DNA of 64,000 bases from positions 18,538 through 82,537 of the forward strand of contig NZ_KZ679096.1 of assembly GCF_003024235.1 (NCBI RefSeq), given 5' to 3'. Each line of letters begins with the position of its first letter. The stretch's first letter is position 1. Position numbers and translations under genes: made by a program. The notes beneath the pieces were generated by a model. It saw nothing but the letters and a program-made list of their open reading frames with translations, did not search any database and was not told the origin of the DNA. Shown piece after piece: positions 33,377-43,557 of the stretch. The DNA comes from Arenimonas caeni. GTDB taxonomy: Bacteria; Pseudomonadota; Gammaproteobacteria; Xanthomonadales; Xanthomonadaceae.

Positions 33377-36300
33377 GAGGCACCCTCCTCGTCGGGGTCC
33401 ATCGCCTGCTTCAGGGCCAGGCCGAGGTCGGACAGCGCAACACGCCAACTCTCGTCCTCGCCGGGCTCGATGCCGCGGCCGAGCAGGCGCGTGTAACCCG
33501 GCGCGTAGCGGCGCTCGCGCGGCCATGCCTCGTCGGCGTCCTTGTCGTTGGCCACGGCCCAGCTGGTGCGCGGGAAATAGGGCCACGGGTCGGTGGCCGG
33601 GCGCGCGGCGGCAGACAGCAGGAAATGCAGCTTGGTTTCGAGCGTGGCGAGCAGGTCGGCGCGCTTGCCTGCGTCGGCGGACAGGAGGCGCTCGTCCCAC
33701 GCCGCCAGCGCATCCTGCCAAGGCGTCGCCGGCGGCTTGCCGACCTTGCCCACCAGGGCCACGACGCGCACGCGGCGCTGCGCATTCTCCGGCGCCAAAC
33801 GGCACAGCGCCCAGGCCAGGAACAGCGGCAGGCGCTGGCGGAAATCGAGCGACGATTCCTTGTCCACGTTCGGGAAAACGCCCGTGGCGAACAACCAGCC
33901 CTCGCGGCCGCGCACGTTGTCGAGCTCGCCGGTCAATTCGAAGCCGGCGACCGAACGGGCGATGGCGGGCTGCACCGGCGGCGCCAGCGCGGGCTCCAGC
34001 AGCGGCCGCGCGTCGTCGCGCCCGCGCGCCACCTCGACCAGCGCCTCCGCCGCCTTGAGCTCCTCCTTCCAGGCCTGCTTGCCGAACTCGCCCGGCGGCA
34101 GCACGCCGCCCAGCACCAGGTGCTCGGGCGCGGGGCCGTCGAGCTTGAAGGACGGATCCGAGAGCGCCGCCTCGCACAGCGCGCGCGCCTGCCGGTCGAA
34201 CACGTCGAGCTTCGACTCCAGCGGCTCGTCGGCCGACAGCCGGCGCTCGCCCAGGGCATCGAGGCGCACGCCGAGCTCGTCGGCCAGCAGCAGGCGCGCC
34301 GGATCGCGGCACCAGGTGAGCACGCGCCGGAGCGACAACTCGCCGCCGCCCACCATCGCGCCGGGCAGCGGCGTGAGCAGCGCGGGCGCATCCGGCGCGC
34401 CGCCCACCATCGCCGCAAACGCGGGATTGAAGCTGCGCAGCGCAGGATCGGTGCCGAAGTACGCACCGTCGAAGGGCTGCAGCGGATGGTCCACGCGCCA
34501 GGGCGGCGCAGCGCCGGCGTCCGCGGCCCGCGGCAGCACCGCCATCAGCTCGGCCAGCGGCGCGGCCGGGTTGCGCGGCGAGCCGTCGCGCGCATCGAAG
34601 CCCAGCCATGACAGGTGCAGGCGGTCGCGCGCGGCCATCACCGTTTCCAGGAACAGGTAGCGGTCGTCGCTGCGGGTGTCGCGGTCGCCGAGGCGGCGCA
34701 GGCCTTCGCGGCGGATCGGGTCGAGGCCGGCGTCCGGATCCTGGCGCGGGTAGTCGCCTTCATTGAGGCCGAGCACGGCGACGACACGGAAGGGGATGGC
34801 GCGCTGCGGCACCATGCCGCACACCGTCATGCCGCCGGCCAGGAAGCGCTGGCGCTCGGGCACGGCAGCCAGGCGCTCCTCGACCCAGGCGCGGACGATG
34901 GCGAAATCCAGCGGCGGATCGAGGCCGGCCTCGGCGGGCTCGGTGGCCAGCGCGCGCAGCGCGGCGCGAAGCGTGTCGAGGGCATCGCGCGCGCCGTCGT
35001 CGGCGGGGTCGGGCTGGAACAGCGCGTCGAGCAACGACTCCAGGCGCGCGGCCCAGGCGCTGGCCGGGCGCGGCCGCGCGGCGTCGGCGCGCAGCTGGGC
35101 GATCTGCGCCAGGGCGTGGTCGAGCGCACCCAGCACCACGCCCGCGCCGGCCACGCCGGGCACCGGCGCGATGCGCTCGCCGCCGACGTCGAGCACGCTG
35201 GCCGGGTCGTCCTCGCCGTGCACGTGGCTGGCGATGAGCCGGTCCATCGCCCACGACAGCGTGTGCGCGGCGATGCCCGGCACGCCCAGCGCGGCACGCG
35301 CGTCGGGATCCAGGCCCCAGGCGGCGCGCGCGCCGGCCAGCGCCTGCTCGAGACGCAGCAGGCCGTCCTCGTCCAGGCCCAGGCGGCGGGCGATGTCGGG
35401 CTGGGAGAGCAGGTCGAGCAGCTCGGGTGCGGTGCCGCGCGAGACCACGAAGCCGAGCAGCTGCCGGAACGCGGCCAGCAGCGGCTGCGCGCGGCCGGTG
35501 GGCACGTCGGCCAGGTGGTAGGGCAGCGGCACCGACGGATCGCCCGGCGCGCCGAACACCGCCGGCAGCAGCGGCAGGTAGGCGCGGATGTCGGGCGCCA
35601 TCACCACGATGTCGCCGGGCAGCAGCGTGGGGTCGTCGCGGCGCGCCTGCAGGATCGCGTCGCGCAGGGCCTCGAGTTCGCGCAGGCGGGTGTGGCAGGC
35701 GTGCACGCGCAGCGAGGCGTCCTCACGTCGCGCGGCCTGCGGGCGCGGATCGGAAGCCAGCAGCGCCGGGTCGAGGCGGCGCAGGCTTTCCTGCAGGCGC
35801 TCGAGCAGGGTCGCGGGCTCGCGGTCTTGGTCGTGCTCGTCGCGGTAGTGGCGCATGTCCACGGCGGCGTCGAGCGCCTGCACCTGCAGCATGAAGTGCT
35901 GGCCCAGCCGGCCCCAGGCCGCCAGTAGCGGGTGCGCCTGGCCTAGGAAGGTGTCCTCGGCGCTGCGCGAGTGCGGGTCGGCGGCCAGCTCGAGCAGGCG
36001 CGCACGTTCGGTCCTAAGGCCGCCCCAGAACTCGCGGCAGGGGTCGGGCACGTAGAACACCACCGGCCGGTGCGCGGCCAGCGCGTGCAGCACGCGCAGC
36101 TCGGCGGGCGCGAGATGGCTGAGGCCGAACACATGCAGCGGCTCGCGCGCGCCGATGTCGGGCTGCCCGCCGGTGAGCGCCTGCTCGAGCTCGGCCAGGC
36201 GCTCGCCGCGGTGCGGCAAGCCAACCGCCTGGCGCAGCGCGCGCCACAGCGCCGGGTGGAAGCCGGCCTGCTCGAAGCTCGGCCGCCCGCGGGCCCACTC

Positions 36301-36774
36301 GCGCAGCCAGTCGGGGCGGTAAGCCATGTATTGCGAGTAGATGCGCGCCAGGCGGTCGGCCAGCTGGAAGCGGCGCCGGCCGCTGTCGTCACCCTCCAGG
36401 GCGGCGCGCAAGGTGGGGTCGTCGCTGGCCTCGAGCAGGGTGAACAGGCGCCAGCGCAGGTGCTCGCGGCGCCAGGCCGCGGGCGAGGTGGCGCCCTGCC
36501 CCAGCACCTGGCCGGCCAGGCGGTCGAGGAAGCCCGAGGGCAGCAGGATGTCAAGGTTGGCGACGATGCCGCCCGCGCCGCGCCGCGAAGCCAGCGCGCC
36601 GGCCAGCCACTGGCGCATGCCCGGGTGCGCGGCCACGACGGTTTGCGGCGCCAGCAGCCCCTCGGGCGGCTGCTGCACCAGCAAATGGTCGAGCGGCACC
36701 AGCAGCGCCTCCAGGCGGCTGGCCCGGAACACCGTGATCCCCTCGCTGGCGCGCTGCTTCCAGTCCCCGCTCAT
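33373..36774 (-). CDS. recC: RecBCD exonuclease V, gamma subunit RecC
   Basis: An 1133-residue protein that recognises Chi and forms the channels of RecBCD; it has an inactive helicase fold. The N-terminus (FRASRLEALLVPLDHLL) and internal blocks such as HAGMRQWL-like AHPGMRQWL, VFGLSHLAPAELRVLHALA and VVAVLGLNEGDYPRQ are typical of RecC. The length fits the family (about 1120). It is the first gene of the recC-recB-recD operon and is divergent from queD. Confidence 0.95.
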   Translation of the reverse strand: MSGDWKQRASEGITVFRASRLEALLVPLDHLLVQQPPEGLLAPQTVVAAHPGMRQWLAGALASRRGAGGIVANLDILLPSGFLDRLAGQVLGQGATSPAAWRREHLRWRLFTLLEASDDPTLRAALEGDDSGRRRFQLADRLARIYSQYMAYRPDWLREWARGRPSFEQAGFHPALWRALRQAVGLPHRGERLAELEQALTGGQPDIGAREPLHVFGLSHLAPAELRVLHALAAHRPVVFYVPDPCREFWGGLRTERARLLELAADPHSRSAEDTFLGQAHPLLAAWGRLGQHFMLQVQALDAAVDMRHYRDEHDQDREPATLLERLQESLRRLDPALLASDPRPQAARREDASLRVHACHTRLRELEALRDAILQARRDDPTLLPGDIVVMAPDIRAYLPLLPAVFGAPGDPSVPLPYHLADVPTGRAQPLLAAFRQLLGFVVSRGTAPELLDLLSQPDIARRLGLDEDGLLRLEQALAGARAAWGLDPDARAALGVPGIAAHTLSWAMDRLIASHVHGEDDPASVLDVGGERIAPVPGVAGAGVVLGALDHALAQIAQLRADAARPRPASAWAARLESLLDALFQPDPADDGARDALDTLRAALRALATEPAEAGLDPPLDFAIVRAWVEERLAAVPERQRFLAGGMTVCGMVPQRAIPFRVVAVLGLNEGDYPRQDPDAGLDPIRREGLRRLGDRDTRSDDRYLFLETVMAARDRLHLSWLGFDARDGSPRNPAAPLAELMAVLPRAADAGAAPPWRVDHPLQPFDGAYFGTDPALRSFNPAFAAMVGGAPDAPALLTPLPGAMVGGGELSLRRVLTWCRDPARLLLADELGVRLDALGERRLSADEPLESKLDVFDRQARALCEAALSDPSFKLDGPAPEHLVLGGVLPPGEFGKQAWKEELKAAEALVEVARGRDDARPLLEPALAPPVQPAIARSVAGFELTGELDNVRGREGWLFATGVFPNVDKESSLDFRQRLPLFLAWALCRLAPENAQRRVRVVALVGKVGKPPATPWQDALAAWDERLLSADAGKRADLLATLETKLHFLLSAAARPATDPWPYFPRTSWAVANDKDADEAWPRERRYAPGYTRLLGRGIEPGEDESWRVALSDLGLALKQAMDPDEEGAS

Positions 36775-36859
36775 CCCCTACAGCCTAGCCGATGACGGTG
36801 GCCAGCTTGCCGCGAGGATGTCTCAGGGCGCGAGACCGGCGCCGGGCGCGGCCGCCCGG

Positions 36860-36865
36860 TAGAAT
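36860..36865 (+). promoter_or_regulatory. Putative -10 element of queD (leaderless transcript)
   Basis: TAGAAT lies 7 bases before the queD ATG, which would place transcription initiation at the start codon itself. There is no Shine-Dalgarno between them. No clear -35 hexamer is visible at the expected distance. Confidence 0.4.
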
Positions 36866-36872
36866 GCCGGCC

Positions 36873-37232
36873 ATGGACATCTTCAAGTCATTCACCCTGG
36901 AGGCCGCGCACCGGCTGCCGAACGTGCCCGAGGGGCACAAGTGCGCGCGCGTGCACGGCCACAGCTTCCGGGTCGAGCTGCACGTCTCGGGCGAGGTCGG
37001 CGAACGCACCGGCTGGGTGATGGACTTCGGCGACATCAAGGCCGCCTTCAAGCCGCTCTACGACCAGCTCGACCACCACTACCTCAACGACATCGCCGGC
37101 CTGGACAACCCGACCAGCGAGAACCTCGCGATCTGGATCTGGGACCACCTCAAGCCCGCCCTGCCCCTGCTCAGCGCCGTGGTGGTGCACGAAACCTGCA
37201 CCTCGGGCTGCCGCTACACCGGGCCGCGCTGA
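36873..37232 (+). CDS. queD: 6-carboxytetrahydropterin synthase QueD
   Basis: A 119-residue enzyme that makes 6-carboxy-5,6,7,8-tetrahydropterin from dihydroneopterin triphosphate, the second step of queuosine synthesis. Zinc ligands are His13 in EAAHRL and His28 and His30 in VHGHSF. The catalytic Cys24 lies in HKCARVHGH, and the LDHHYLND and PTSENLA blocks are typical. The length matches E. coli QueD (121). The ATG at 36873 follows a TAGAAT box without a leader. Confidence 0.96.
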   Translation: MDIFKSFTLEAAHRLPNVPEGHKCARVHGHSFRVELHVSGEVGERTGWVMDFGDIKAAFKPLYDQLDHHYLNDIAGLDNPTSENLAIWIWDHLKPALPLLSAVVVHETCTSGCRYTGPR

Positions 37233-37233
37233 C

Positions 37234-37851
37234 TCAGGCGCCCAGGCGGGCGAGTACGCGGCGCAGGCTGGTGCCCACCTGCGCGCAGTCCATGTTGGGG
37301 TCGCGCACGCAGGCGGTGATGACGCCGTCCACCAGGCAGCGCAGGGTCATGGTGCGGCAGCGCAGGGCTTCCTCGCTCAGCTCCAGCCCGCGCGACTGCG
37401 CATCGCGCCGCACGATGTCGGCGAAGTCGGCACTGATCTCGCGCTCCTGCTCGGCCACCATCGCCGCCACTTCCGGGTCGCGGCTCGATTCGGCGCTGAT
37501 CTCGAGGAACAGCGCCGGATCGAAGGTGTCGTCCTCGTCGCCGGCGCGCCAGCGGTGCAGCTTCTCGACCAGCTTGTCGACCAGGTCGTCGAAGGTGGCG
37601 ATGGCGCACAGGTCTTGGGTGCGGCGCGCGCGCTGCTCCTCGGTGATGGCCTGGATGATCGCCGCCTTCGAGGCGAAGTAGCGGTAGATCAGGCCCTGGC
37701 TCATGCCCGCTTCCTTGGCGATGGCCGACATGGCCGCGCCGTGGAAGCCCTTCTCCGAGAAGCACTTGCGCGCCGCCTCGAGGATGCGCACGCGCTGGCT
37801 TTCCTGGCGCTCGCGCGCCTTGGCTCCGCCGCCGGCCGGCATCGGGCTCAC
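37234..37851 (-). CDS. TetR-family regulator of the RND efflux operon
   Basis: A 205-residue repressor with an N-terminal TetR helix-turn-helix ([15 protein letters not shown], then [13 protein letters not shown] at about 50-62). The C-terminal ligand domain is all-helical. It is the last gene of the pump operon. I chose GTG at 37851 because an AAGGAG Shine-Dalgarno lies 9 bases before it and the start overlaps the pump stop codon as GTGA; an ATG three codons later (37842) is the alternative. Its likely operator is the inverted repeat at 42189-42206 over the operon promoter, which gives autoregulation. Confidence 0.9.
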   Translation of the reverse strand: MSPMPAGGGAKARERQESQRVRILEAARKCFSEKGFHGAAMSAIAKEAGMSQGLIYRYFASKAAIIQAITEEQRARRTQDLCAIATFDDLVDKLVEKLHRWRAGDEDDTFDPALFLEISAESSRDPEVAAMVAEQEREISADFADIVRRDAQSRGLELSEEALRCRTMTLRCLVDGVITACVRDPNMDCAQVGTSLRRVLARLGA

Positions 37852-40800
37852 GCAGCGCGCTCCTTGCGATAGAAGACGCGGCGCACCACCACGAAGAACA
37901 GCGGGATGAAGAAGATGCCCAGGAAGGTGCCGCTGAGCATGCCGCCGATCACGCCGGTGCCGATCGCCCGCTGGGCGCCCGAACCGGCGCCGGTGGCGAT
38001 GACCAGCGGCAGCACGCCGAAGCCGAAGGCGATCGAGGTCATCAGGATCGGGCGCAGGCGGTCGCGGATGGCGGCCAGCGTGGCCTCCACCAGCTCCATG
38101 CCGCTCTCGAGGTTGGACTTGGCGAACTCGATGATCAGCACCGCGTTCTTGCTCGACAGGCCTACCGTGGTGAGCATGCCCACCTGGAAGTACACGTCGC
38201 GCTCCAGCCCGCGCAGCCAGGTGAAGGCCACCGTGCCCAGGATGCCCAGCGGCACCACCAGCAGCACCGAGGTCGGGATCGTCCAGCTCTCGTAGAGCGC
38301 GGCCAGGCACAGGAACACGATCAGCAGCGACAGCGCGTACAGCAGCGGCACCTGCGCATCGGCCACGCGCTCCTGGTAGGACGCACCCGACCATTCGAGG
38401 CCGAAGCCCTGCGGCAGCTGGCCGGCCAGCCGCTCCATCTCGGCCATGGCCTCGCCCGAGCTCACGCCCGGGGCGGCCATGCCGGTGAGGTTGACCGCCG
38501 GCACGCCGTTGTAGCGCTCCAGGCGCGGCGAACCGTATTCCCAGCGCCAGCTGGCGAAGGACGCGAACGGCACCATCTCGCCGGCATTATTGCGCACGTA
38601 CCAGAGGTTGAAGTCCTCGGGAACCATGCGGTACGGCGCGTCGGACTGCACGTAGACGCGCTTGACCCGGCCGCGGTCGATGAAGTCGTCGATGTAGCGC
38701 CCGCCCCAGGCCAGCGACAGCGTGTTGTTGATCTCGGCGATCGACACGCCGAGCGCGGCGGCCTTGGCGTTGTCCACGTCGATGCGGAACTGCGGCGTGT
38801 CTTCCTGGCCGTTCGGGCGCACCTGCATCAGCAGCGGGCTCTGCCCGGCCATGCCCAGCAGCTGGTTGCGCGCCGCCATCAGCGCCTCGTGGCCCTGGCC
38901 CTGGTTGTCCTTCAGGTACAGGTTGAAGCCACCCGTGGTGCCGAGCTCGGTGACCGGCGGCGGCGCCAGCGCGAACACCATCGCGTCCTTGATCTGCATG
39001 AAGCGGCCCATGGCCCGGCCGACCAGCGCGTCGACGCTCGACTCGGGCGTGGTGCGCTCGTCCCACTCCTTGAGCTTCACGAACACCATGCCGTTGTTCT
39101 GGCCGCTGCCGGCGAAGCTGAAGCCCTGCACCGAGAAGGTCGACTCGATGTGCTCGGCCTCGCTCTCGAGGTAGTGCGCCTCGACCTGCTCCATCACCGC
39201 CTGCGTGCGCTCCTGGGTGGCGCCGACCGGCGCCTGCACGATGGTGAAGAGCACGCCCTGGTCTTCGTCGGGCAGGAAGGACGAGGGCACGATGCGGAAC
39301 AGGCCCACCATCACCACCGCCAGCACCAGGTAGATGGCCAGGAAGCGGCCGCCGCGGCGCAGCATGCCGCCGACGAAGCCCTGGTAGCGCTTGTTGCCGG
39401 CGTCGAAGCGGTTGTTGAACCACTTGAAGAAGCCCTTCTCGCCGTGGTGCTCGCCCTTCTTGAGCGGCTTGAGCATGGTGGCGCACAGCGCCGGCGTGAG
39501 GACGATCGCCACCAGCACCGACAGGCCCATCGCCGAGACGATGGTGGCGGTGAACTGGCGGTAGATGACGCCGGTCGAGCCGGTGAGGAAGCCCATCGGG
39601 ATGAACACCGCCGCCAGCACCAGGCCGATGCCGACCAGGGCGCCGGTGATCTGGTCCATGGACTTGCGCGTGGCCTCGACCGGGCTCAGGCCCTCCTCGC
39701 TCATCACGCGCTCGACGTTCTCGACCACCACGATGGCGTCGTCCACCAGCAGGCCGATGGCCAGCACCATGGCGAACATGGTGAGCATGTTGATCGAGAA
39801 GCCCAGCGCCAGCAGGATGCCCAGCGTGCCCAGCAGCACCACCGGCACGGCGATGGTGGGGATGAGCGTGGCGCGGAAGTTCTGCAGGAACAGGAAGATC
39901 ACCAGGAACACCAGCACCACCGCCTCGAGCAGGGTCTTGACGACCTCGTTGATCGAGACGCGCACGAAGGGCGTGGTGTCGAACGGCACCACGACCTCGA
40001 GGCCGGGCGGGAAGCTCGGCTTCATCTGCTCCATCAGCGCGGCCACGCCGTCGGCGGTGGCCAGGGCGTTGGCGTTGGTCGCCAGCGACACCGCCACGCC
40101 CGAGGCGGGCTTGCCGTTGTAGCGGCTGATGACCGAATAGTTCTCGGAACCCAGCTCCACCCGGGCCACGTCGCCCAGGCGCAGGGTCGAGCCATCCGGG
40201 TGGGCGCGCACGATGATGTCGCGGAACTGTTCGGGGGTCTGCAGGCGGTCCTGCGCGGTGATGGTGGCGTTGATCTGCTGGCCGTCGATGGCCGGCGTGC
40301 CGCCGAGCTGGCCGACCGCCACCTGGGCGTTCTGCGCCTGGATGGCCGCGACCACGTCGGAGGGCGCGAGCTGGTAGGTGTTGAGCTTGCCCGGGTCGAG
40401 CCAGATGCGCATGGCGTACTTGCCGCCGAACACCTGCACGCTGCCGACGCCCGGCACGCGGCTGAGCGGGTCGACGATGTTGGCCGAGACGTAGTCGGAG
40501 ATGTCGTTGCGGTCCATCGAACCGTCGGACGACACGAAGCCCAGCACCTGCAGGAAGCCCGAGGAGGCCTTGTTCACCGAGATACCCTGCTGCTGCACGA
40601 TGCCGGGCAGCAGCGCGGTGGCCAGCTGCAGCTTGTTCTGCACCTGCACCTGGGCGATGTCGGGGTCGGTTCCGGTGGCGAACGTCAGCGTCACCGACAC
40701 CGAACCGTTGGAGTCGGAGGTCGAGGACAGGTAGTCGAGGCCGTCAAGGCCGGTCATCGCCTGCTCGATGATCTGGGTCACCGAGTTCTCGGCCGCCTGC

Positions 40801-40961
40801 GCCGAGGCGCCGGGGTAGCTGGCGTTGATGGTGATGGTGGGCGGCGCGATCGTCGGGTAGCGGGAGATCGGCAGCTGGGTCAGCGCCAGGGCGCCGGCCA
40901 GCATGATGATGATGGCGATCACCCAGGCGAAGATCGGGCGGTCGATGAAGAACCTTGCCAT
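37848..40961 (-). CDS. RND multidrug efflux transporter, inner-membrane pump (HAE1/AcrB type)
   Basis: A 1037-residue proton-driven drug exporter. It starts [17 protein letters not shown], has 12 expected membrane helices with two large periplasmic loops, and keeps the proton-relay pair in [17 protein letters not shown] (near residue 407) on helix 4. The [13 protein letters not shown] and [11 protein letters not shown] segments are standard AcrB/MexB features. The length is typical (1030-1050). It is 15 bases downstream of the adaptor gene; no outer-membrane channel gene follows, so a shared TolC/OprM homologue elsewhere is expected. Confidence 0.96.
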   Translation of the reverse strand: MARFFIDRPIFAWVIAIIIMLAGALALTQLPISRYPTIAPPTITINASYPGASAQAAENSVTQIIEQAMTGLDGLDYLSSTSDSNGSVSVTLTFATGTDPDIAQVQVQNKLQLATALLPGIVQQQGISVNKASSGFLQVLGFVSSDGSMDRNDISDYVSANIVDPLSRVPGVGSVQVFGGKYAMRIWLDPGKLNTYQLAPSDVVAAIQAQNAQVAVGQLGGTPAIDGQQINATITAQDRLQTPEQFRDIIVRAHPDGSTLRLGDVARVELGSENYSVISRYNGKPASGVAVSLATNANALATADGVAALMEQMKPSFPPGLEVVVPFDTTPFVRVSINEVVKTLLEAVVLVFLVIFLFLQNFRATLIPTIAVPVVLLGTLGILLALGFSINMLTMFAMVLAIGLLVDDAIVVVENVERVMSEEGLSPVEATRKSMDQITGALVGIGLVLAAVFIPMGFLTGSTGVIYRQFTATIVSAMGLSVLVAIVLTPALCATMLKPLKKGEHHGEKGFFKWFNNRFDAGNKRYQGFVGGMLRRGGRFLAIYLVLAVVMVGLFRIVPSSFLPDEDQGVLFTIVQAPVGATQERTQAVMEQVEAHYLESEAEHIESTFSVQGFSFAGSGQNNGMVFVKLKEWDERTTPESSVDALVGRAMGRFMQIKDAMVFALAPPPVTELGTTGGFNLYLKDNQGQGHEALMAARNQLLGMAGQSPLLMQVRPNGQEDTPQFRIDVDNAKAAALGVSIAEINNTLSLAWGGRYIDDFIDRGRVKRVYVQSDAPYRMVPEDFNLWYVRNNAGEMVPFASFASWRWEYGSPRLERYNGVPAVNLTGMAAPGVSSGEAMAEMERLAGQLPQGFGLEWSGASYQERVADAQVPLLYALSLLIVFLCLAALYESWTIPTSVLLVVPLGILGTVAFTWLRGLERDVYFQVGMLTTVGLSSKNAVLIIEFAKSNLESGMELVEATLAAIRDRLRPILMTSIAFGFGVLPLVIATGAGSGAQRAIGTGVIGGMLSGTFLGIFFIPLFFVVVRRVFYRKERAA

Positions 40962-40976
40962 GATCGGATCCCCTGC

Positions 40977-42134
40977 TTATTCGGCGACGTTGGCGTCGGC
41001 CGGCGCTTCGCCGGCTTCGACCGCCCGCGCCGGGGCGCCGGGCTGCACTTTCTGCAGGCCCTCGATGATCATGCGGTCGCCGGCCTGCAGGCCCGCGTCG
41101 ACCAGCCACTGGTCGCCGATGGTGCGGCTGACCTGCACCACGCGCGCTTCGACCGTGCCTTCGGCGGTGACCACCAGCGCGGTGGCGTTGCCCTTCGGGT
41201 CGCGGCTGATGCCCTGCTGCGGCGCCAGCACGCCTTCCGGGCGGGTGCCCAGTTCGACCACCGTGCGCACGTACATGCCCGGCAGCAGCAGGTGGTCGGG
41301 GTTGGGCACGCGCACGCGCAGGGCGTAGCTGCCGGTGCCCGGGTCGACGGTGACGTCGGTGAACTCGAGCACGCCGGCGTGCGGGTAGGCGCTGCCGTCC
41401 TCGAGCAGCAGGGTCGCGCCGATGCGGTCCTGCTCGAGCCGGCCGGCTTCGATGTCCTTGCGCAGCTGCATCAGCTCGCTGGCCGACTGGGCCAGGTCGA
41501 CGTACATCGGGTCGAGCTGCTGCACCGTCACCAGCGCCTGGGCCTGGTTGGCGTTGACCAGGGCGCCCTGGGTGACGCTGGACTTGCCGGCGCGGCCGTC
41601 GATGGGCGAGCTGATGCGGGTGTAACCCAGGTTCACCTCGGCCGACTGCAGCGCGGCGCGGTAGGCGGCCACGTCGGCGGCGGCCTCGGCGGCGGCAGCC
41701 TGGGTGCGCTCGTGGTCCTGCTGGCTGACCAGGTTTTCCTTGACCAGCTCGGTGGAACGCTCGGCGGCCAGGCGCGCCGACTCGGCCGAGGCGCGGGCAC
41801 GGGCCAGGTTGGCGGCGGCGGCGTCACGCGCGGCGCGATAGGTGGCGTCGTCGAGCTGGTAGAGCACCTGGCCGGCCTTGACCAGGCCGCCTTCGTCGAA
41901 CAGTCGCTCGCGGACGATGCCGGTGGCCTGCGGGCGAACCTCGGCGACCACGAAGGGCACGGTGCGGCCGGCCAGTTCGCGGGTGAGCGGCACGGGCTGG
42001 CTCTTGAGCGTCACCACGGTGACTTCGGGCGCGGGCATCTGCATCTGCCCGGCTTCGCCGGAGCAGCCAGCCAGCGCGACGCCGGCACCGAGCAGCAGCG
42101 CCAGCGGGCGCCAGGAGCGGGGGGAAACGGACAT
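40977..42134 (-). CDS. RND efflux periplasmic adaptor lipoprotein (AcrA/MexA type)
   Basis: A 385-residue membrane-fusion protein. A lipoprotein signal ends at a lipobox LAGC with Cys24, so the mature protein is anchored by acylation. It then has a lipoyl-like barrel (VRPQATGIVRERLFDEGGLVKAGQVLYQLD), an alpha-helical hairpin (about 95-165) and the second lipoyl half (YTRISSPIDGRAG). The C-terminal beta domain follows. The ATG at 42134 was chosen over one 23 codons upstream because only it gives a normal lipoprotein signal, and because the upstream one lies in the operator. It is the first gene of the adaptor-pump-TetR operon. Confidence 0.93.
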   Translation of the reverse strand: MSVSPRSWRPLALLLGAGVALAGCSGEAGQMQMPAPEVTVVTLKSQPVPLTRELAGRTVPFVVAEVRPQATGIVRERLFDEGGLVKAGQVLYQLDDATYRAARDAAAANLARARASAESARLAAERSTELVKENLVSQQDHERTQAAAAEAAADVAAYRAALQSAEVNLGYTRISSPIDGRAGKSSVTQGALVNANQAQALVTVQQLDPMYVDLAQSASELMQLRKDIEAGRLEQDRIGATLLLEDGSAYPHAGVLEFTDVTVDPGTGSYALRVRVPNPDHLLLPGMYVRTVVELGTRPEGVLAPQQGISRDPKGNATALVVTAEGTVEARVVQVSRTIGDQWLVDAGLQAGDRMIIEGLQKVQPGAPARAVEAGEAPADANVAE

Positions 42135-42188
42135 GGGAAAGCCTCGGAAAGGGAAAGCGGCGGCCGCGCCAAAAGGCGCCGACCAGAA

Positions 42189-42206
42189 AGAATGAACGGT
42201 CATTCT
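42189..42206. promoter_or_regulatory. Inverted-repeat operator, probable TetR binding site
   Basis: AGAATGA and TCATTCT are separated by four bases, a perfect dyad of the kind bound by TetR repressors of RND pumps. It covers the -10 element of the operon promoter, so bound repressor would block initiation. Confidence 0.75.
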
Positions 42207-42229
42207 ATTTTTGGATCCGGGCCTGTCAA
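42202..42229 (-). promoter_or_regulatory. Sigma-70 promoter of the RND efflux operon
   Basis: On the minus strand TTGACA (42224-42229) is followed after 16 bases by TAGAAT (42202-42207), close to consensus. The start would fall near 42195, about 60 bases before the adaptor ATG. The -10 is embedded in the TetR-type dyad. Confidence 0.75.
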
Positions 42230-42281
42230 GTGCCGGAACCCACCTCCGGCGCGGTTCTCCCGCCCCCGGCGGGCCGGTGGT

Positions 42282-42953
42282 TCAGTCGGCGGACAGGTTC
42301 AGGGCCAGATCTGCCGGGTCGGCACCGGGGGCATACGGAAGCAGGCCCAGGCAGGGGGCCGGCAGGGCCGCGCGCAGCAGGCCGAGGTAGGCGTCCGAAT
42401 GCGGGCCCGGGGGCTCGACGGCATTGCCGATCCAGCCGGCGAGGCGGCAGCCGTCGGCGGTGATGGCCCGGGCCGTGAGCCGGGCGTGGTTGAGGCAGCC
42501 GAGCTTGAGCCCGACCACCAGCACCACCGGCAGGTCAATCGCACGCACCAGCTCGGACTGTTCCAGTCCGTCGGCCAGCGGCGCCAGCCACCCGCCCACG
42601 CCCTCGACCACGACCCTGCCACCGGCCATCCCGGCGAGCGCGGAATGCGCGGCCAGCAGCGTCGGCAGTTCGACCCGCACCCCCGCCAGCGCCGAGGCGA
42701 TCTGCGGCGCGGTCGGCTCGGGCAGCGCGTAGGGATTGACCAGCAGGTAGTCGGGCCGCGGCGCGCTGGCCGCCTGCAGGGCCAGCGCGTCCTCGTTGCG
42801 CCAGCCCTGCGGCGTACGGACGCTGCCGCTGGCCACCGGCTTCATGCCGACCGCCGGCCCACCGTCGCGACGCAGCGCGTGCAGCAGCGCGACGGCGGCG
42901 AAGGACTTGCCCACGCCGGTGTCGGTGCCGGTGACGAAACAGCCGCGCTTCAT
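42282..42953 (-). CDS. bioD: Dethiobiotin synthetase BioD
   Basis: A 223-residue ATP-dependent carboxylase that closes the ureido ring of dethiobiotin in biotin synthesis. The P-loop is GTDTGVGKS (9-17), followed by VGMKPVASGS, the VVEGVGGW segment that contributes to substrate and metal binding, and GLKLGCLNHA. The length matches E. coli BioD. An in-frame ATG seven codons upstream (42974) has the better GGAGG Shine-Dalgarno, so the protein could begin MHRWESA. No other bio genes are near. It is divergent from msrC. Confidence 0.93.
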   Translation of the reverse strand: MKRGCFVTGTDTGVGKSFAAVALLHALRRDGGPAVGMKPVASGSVRTPQGWRNEDALALQAASAPRPDYLLVNPYALPEPTAPQIASALAGVRVELPTLLAAHSALAGMAGGRVVVEGVGGWLAPLADGLEQSELVRAIDLPVVLVVGLKLGCLNHARLTARAITADGCRLAGWIGNAVEPPGPHSDAYLGLLRAALPAPCLGLLPYAPGADPADLALNLSAD

Positions 42954-43046
42954 GGCGCTTTCCCAACGGTGCATTGCATGGCGTCCTCCCGCGCGCGTCC
43001 GCGCGAGCCCATACAATAGCGTCCCACCCACGATCCTGGAGCGCCG

Positions 43047-43535
43047 ATGTTCGCGCAGTCCGCCCTCACCGGCACCAAGGCCGAGCAGTACGCCCAGTTG
43101 CTCGAACAGGCCCGCGGCCTGATGCACGGCGAACGCGACCGCATCGCCAATGCCGCCAACCTCTCGGCCCTGGTCTACCACGCCCTGCCCGACCTGAACT
43201 GGGTGGGTTTCTACTTCTTCGACGGCACCGAGCTGGTGGTCGGCCCCTTCCAGGGCCATCCGGCCTGCGTGCGCATCGCGCTTGGCCGCGGCGTCTGCGG
43301 CACGGCCGCCGCCACCCGCGAGACGCAGCGCGTGCCCGACGTCGATGCGTTCCCGGGCCACATCCCCTGCGACTCGGCGTCGCGCTCGGAACTGGTGGTG
43401 CCGCTGTACGCCGGCGACGCGCTGCTGGGCGTGTTCGACCTCGACAGTCCCCTCCCCGATCGCTTCGACGCCGAGGACCAGGCTGGCCTCGAAGCCATCG
43501 CTGCTGCGTTCATACAGTCGCTGCAACCGGCCTGA
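43047..43535 (+). CDS. msrC: Free methionine-(R)-sulfoxide reductase (GAF domain)
   Basis: A 162-residue GAF-fold enzyme that reduces free Met-R-sulfoxide. The three redox cysteines have the right spacing: Cys74 in GHPACVRI, Cys84 in GRGVCGTA and Cys108 in GHIPCDSAS, each ten less than in E. coli (84, 94, 118). The NWVGFYFF and SELVVPL segments also match. The length is that of E. coli MsrC (165). A TACAAT -10-like box lies at 43012-43017, upstream of the ATG. Confidence 0.94.
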   Translation: MFAQSALTGTKAEQYAQLLEQARGLMHGERDRIANAANLSALVYHALPDLNWVGFYFFDGTELVVGPFQGHPACVRIALGRGVCGTAAATRETQRVPDVDAFPGHIPCDSASRSELVVPLYAGDALLGVFDLDSPLPDRFDAEDQAGLEAIAAAFIQSLQPA

Positions 43536-43557
43536 ACCCGCCGGGAGAGACAGGACG

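Noticed and set aside
33377..34609. Upstream in-frame extension of recB
   Set aside because: It lies within recC in another frame; the GTG at 33376 with the GTGA junction gives the RecB N-terminus.
38889..43019. 1376-codon open frame on the plus strand across the RND operon and bioD
   Set aside because: It spans several real minus-strand genes and intergenic DNA, and its translation is repetitive Asp/His/Arg/Gly sequence without any domain.
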